Assembly (NCBI GenBank): GCA_030144725.1
Contig: JASKMD010000021.1
Span: 523,540 to 587,539, forward strand
Source of the DNA: Haematococcus lacustris
Taxonomy: Eukaryota; Chlorophyta; Chlorophyceae; Chlamydomonadales; Haematococcaceae
Length of the DNA: 64,000 nucleotides
Direction of reading: 5' to 3'
The position numbers and the translations under genes were made by a program. Below, piece by piece: positions 62,240 through 64,000 of the stretch; position 1 is the first letter of the stretch; every line of letters begins with the position of its first letter. The notes below the pieces were generated by a model. It saw only the letters and a program-made list of their open reading frames with translations. It was not told the DNA's origin and ran no database searches.

Positions 62240-64000
62240 CATGGCACCTGTCAGCGTTGCTGGCACACACAGCCTCAAGGGCACATCGTGCTGTGTGTCA
62301 TGCTCACTTGTGGCTGTGGAGGGCTGCAGCTCCATGCCGCTCCATGCAGCCCCATGCTGCTCCATGCAGCCCATGCACCTCGACAGATTGGCCCATAAGC
62401 AGCCCAGCATGCTGCCCCAGGGCCCAGCTCTGGCCCTGGCCCTGCCCCTGGCCCTGGCCCTGGCCCTGGCCCTGGCCCTGGCCCTGGCCCTGCTCCTGGC
62501 CCTGGCCCTGGCTTGAATGCTATGGCTGCTTGCTGGCTGGCTTGGATGCCTTGGCTGCTATGGGCACCCCGCCCTTGCTGCTGCCCTTCCTGTCCTGTAG
62601 GGGCATGACAGAGCTGACTCCCATCGGCACAGCCACTGGGATCAAATCCCCACTGCTGCACCTCAGCCAGGATGCGCAGCTGGCTCTGAAGACAAAGCAG
62701 GGCCGGCCCCATGTGCTGTGTGAGATGCGCATCACTGATGACAACAGCAAGGTGGTGGCGGCTGCCAGTAAACCGGGGGTATACCTCCCCTCCTCCCCTC
62801 CTCCCCTCCTCCCCTCCTCCCCTCCTCCCCTCCTCCCCTCCTCCCCTCCTCCCCTCCTCCCCTCCTCCCCTCCTCCCCTCCTCCCCTCCTCCCCTCCTCC
62901 CCTCCTCCCCTCCTCCCCTCCTCCCCTCCTCCCCTCCTCCCCTCCTCCCCTCCTCCCCTCCTCCCCTCCTCCCCTCCTCCCCTCCTCCCCTCCTCCCCTC
63001 CTCCCCTCCTCCCCTCCTCCCCTCCTCCCCTCCTCCCTTCCTCCCCTCCTCCCCTTACTCCCCTCATCTCTCTGCCCTGCCTTGTTCCCTGTGTCTCCCC
63101 ACTCAACAGCCCTGCTGCTGTTGTTGAGCGGCTGCAGCCAGTGCCCCATGACGGGCAGAGCGTGGGCCACCTGCAAGTCAGGGGCCCAGCCGTGGTGGAG
63201 CGGTACCTGGGGATGAGCAAGCCAGCGGTGAGCTCCTCCTCCTCCCTCACCCCACACCCCTCACCCACCCTCCGCCCCTCCGCACCCAGACCCCTCTGAC
63301 CCTCAATCTCCCAACCTCCTCCCCCACAATCCACACCCCTCCTCCCTCCGCCCTCACCCCTCACCCCACACCCCTCACCCACCCTCCGCCCTCCGCACCC
63401 AGACCCCTCTGACCCTCCACCCCCCATTCCCTGACACCCGCACCCCCCTACCCTCTATCCCACACACCCTCCCCTCTCCTCCATTTCCCATACCCCGACC
63501 CCCTCTTCCCTCCCCCTTCCCCCCATCCCCTTAGGGGGTCACAGGCGTCCCTGTGTGCAGGTGGATGCTGAGGGCTGGTTTGACACGGGCGATGGTGGGT
63601 TCTGGTGGGAGGGGGAGAGGGCAACGGAAGAGGGGTCGAGTAGAGTGGAAGGCGGGCAGCCAGGCAAAGAGGTCGACAGGGTGGTGGGTAGGAGGGAGGA
63701 CAGAGTGCAGGCGGGCAAACAGTACAGCACGTGAACCCATCAGCATGCCATGGGCCTGACTGGTGTGTGGCAATGTGCACTGCAAGCAGTGGCACTGTGC
63801 TGCTGGTGACGGCGCTCGTGTTCAACACCCCTGCCTGTGCCCCCACCTCTGCCTGCGCCCCCACCCCTGCCTGCACCCCCACAGTTGCCAACATTGACCG
63901 CTGGGGCTACATGACCATCACGGACCGCAGCAAGGACGTGATCAAGAGCGGCGGGGAGTGGATCTCCTCCATAGGTGAGGGGCGGATGCCCTAAGGGGCG
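56952..64000 (+). CDS. Acyl-CoA ligase (AMP-forming, medium/long-chain fatty acid type), 3' end beyond window
   Basis: The chained exons are 56952-57041, 57922-58028, 58724-58832, 59232-59359, 59663-59717, 60007-60116, 60437-60512, 60861-60981, 61302-61367, 61518-61647, 62146-62172, 62601 to about 62775, about 63112-63227, 63561-63594 and 63885-63974. The enzyme activates a fatty acid with ATP to acyl-AMP and then the CoA thioester. Motifs: [60 protein letters not shown], the P-loop [54 protein letters not shown], the adenylate motif [23 protein letters not shown] and [17 protein letters not shown]. About five residues expected between LQALGI and MVATMAWN are missing, so a microexon probably lies in 58029-58723. 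The boundary at about 62775 is unresolved. The C-terminal lysine region is outside the window. Two introns show GC donors (58029, 60982). An upstream in-frame ATG at 56598 is an alternative start. Confidence 0.9.
59365..59570. repeat. (GGGGGAGA)n octamer array in an intron
   Basis: About 25 purine-only units of GGGGGAGA, with a few 7- or 9-bp variants, start immediately after the GTGGGG donor at 59360 in the acyl-CoA ligase gene. The mirror-symmetric purine strand could form triplex or G-quadruplex structures. Confidence 0.95.
61428..61471. repeat. (CCCG)n tetramer run
   Basis: Eleven CCCG units lie in the intron before the exon starting at 61518 of the acyl-CoA ligase gene. Confidence 0.9.
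62200..62512. repeat. CAG run and (CCCTGG)n hexamer array in an intron
   Basis: Twelve CAG triplets lie at about 62203-62238, and about twelve CCCTGG hexamers at 62430-62512. Both are in the intron between the acyl-CoA ligase exons at 62146 and 62601. Confidence 0.9.
62790..63055. repeat. (CCTCCCCT)n octamer array in an intron
   Basis: About 33 units of an 8-bp pyrimidine repeat begin right after the presumed donor of the exon that starts at 62601 and end about 55 bp before the next exon. It is strand-biased in the same way as the array at 59365, but with pyrimidines on the coding strand. Confidence 0.95.

Overview
The window is a GC-rich, repeat-laden piece of a nuclear genome from a green alga, most likely a chlorophyte of the Chlamydomonas/Haematococcus type. 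The evidence is many short-exon genes with clean GT-AG or GC-AG splice sites, plastid-type N-termini, CAG/poly-Q runs, kilobase-long pentanucleotide satellites and an intron-containing nuclear tRNA. The organism is inferred from style only; no search was run. A 500-base run of N at 42776-43275 is an assembly gap inside a satellite.

Left third (1-23.2 kb): an unrecognised minus-strand gene (99-2588); a 1.54-kb Tc1/mariner-pogo-like DNA transposon with perfect inverted ends (2904-4442); a minus-strand gene for a possibly N-myristoylated protein (4505-7176); a truncated Fanzor/TnpB-like gene (7626-8800) flanked by a duplicate of the neighbouring gene's 5' end; a complete nine-exon NAD-malate dehydrogenase gene with an organelle-targeting N-terminus (9225-12962); and a long plus-strand gene for a SAWADEE-domain, poly-Q nuclear protein (14446 to about 23.2 kb).

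Middle (23.7-43 kb): two Fanzor-like elements lie head to head (23.7-26.2 kb on minus, 26.8-28.2 kb on plus), each with a different internal deletion. A (CCCCG)n tract follows, then a complete 17-exon minus-strand gene for the translational GTPase TypA/BipA (31164-38024) with a tRNA-Gly(GCC) inside one intron. After that come a pseudogene fragment copied from the 53-kb gene and a (CCCAG)n satellite more than 3 kb long.

Right third (43.3-64 kb): a coiled-coil coding exon is split by a 5'-truncated non-LTR retrotransposon (RNase H, CCHC zinc knuckle and restriction-like endonuclease) bounded by a perfect 15-bp target duplication. A helical protein gene of unknown function follows (46595-53347), with a Fanzor-derived element in its largest intron and another just downstream. 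The window ends inside a plus-strand medium/long-chain acyl-CoA ligase gene (56952 to beyond 64000).

The host genes (malate dehydrogenase, TypA, acyl-CoA ligase, chromatin reader) do not form a pathway. The recurrent theme is a family of Fanzor (eukaryotic TnpB) elements: one full-length-like but broken copy, three or more deletion derivatives, and a strongly conserved 3' non-coding module of about 250 bp that is the best candidate here for a guide-RNA-like segment.
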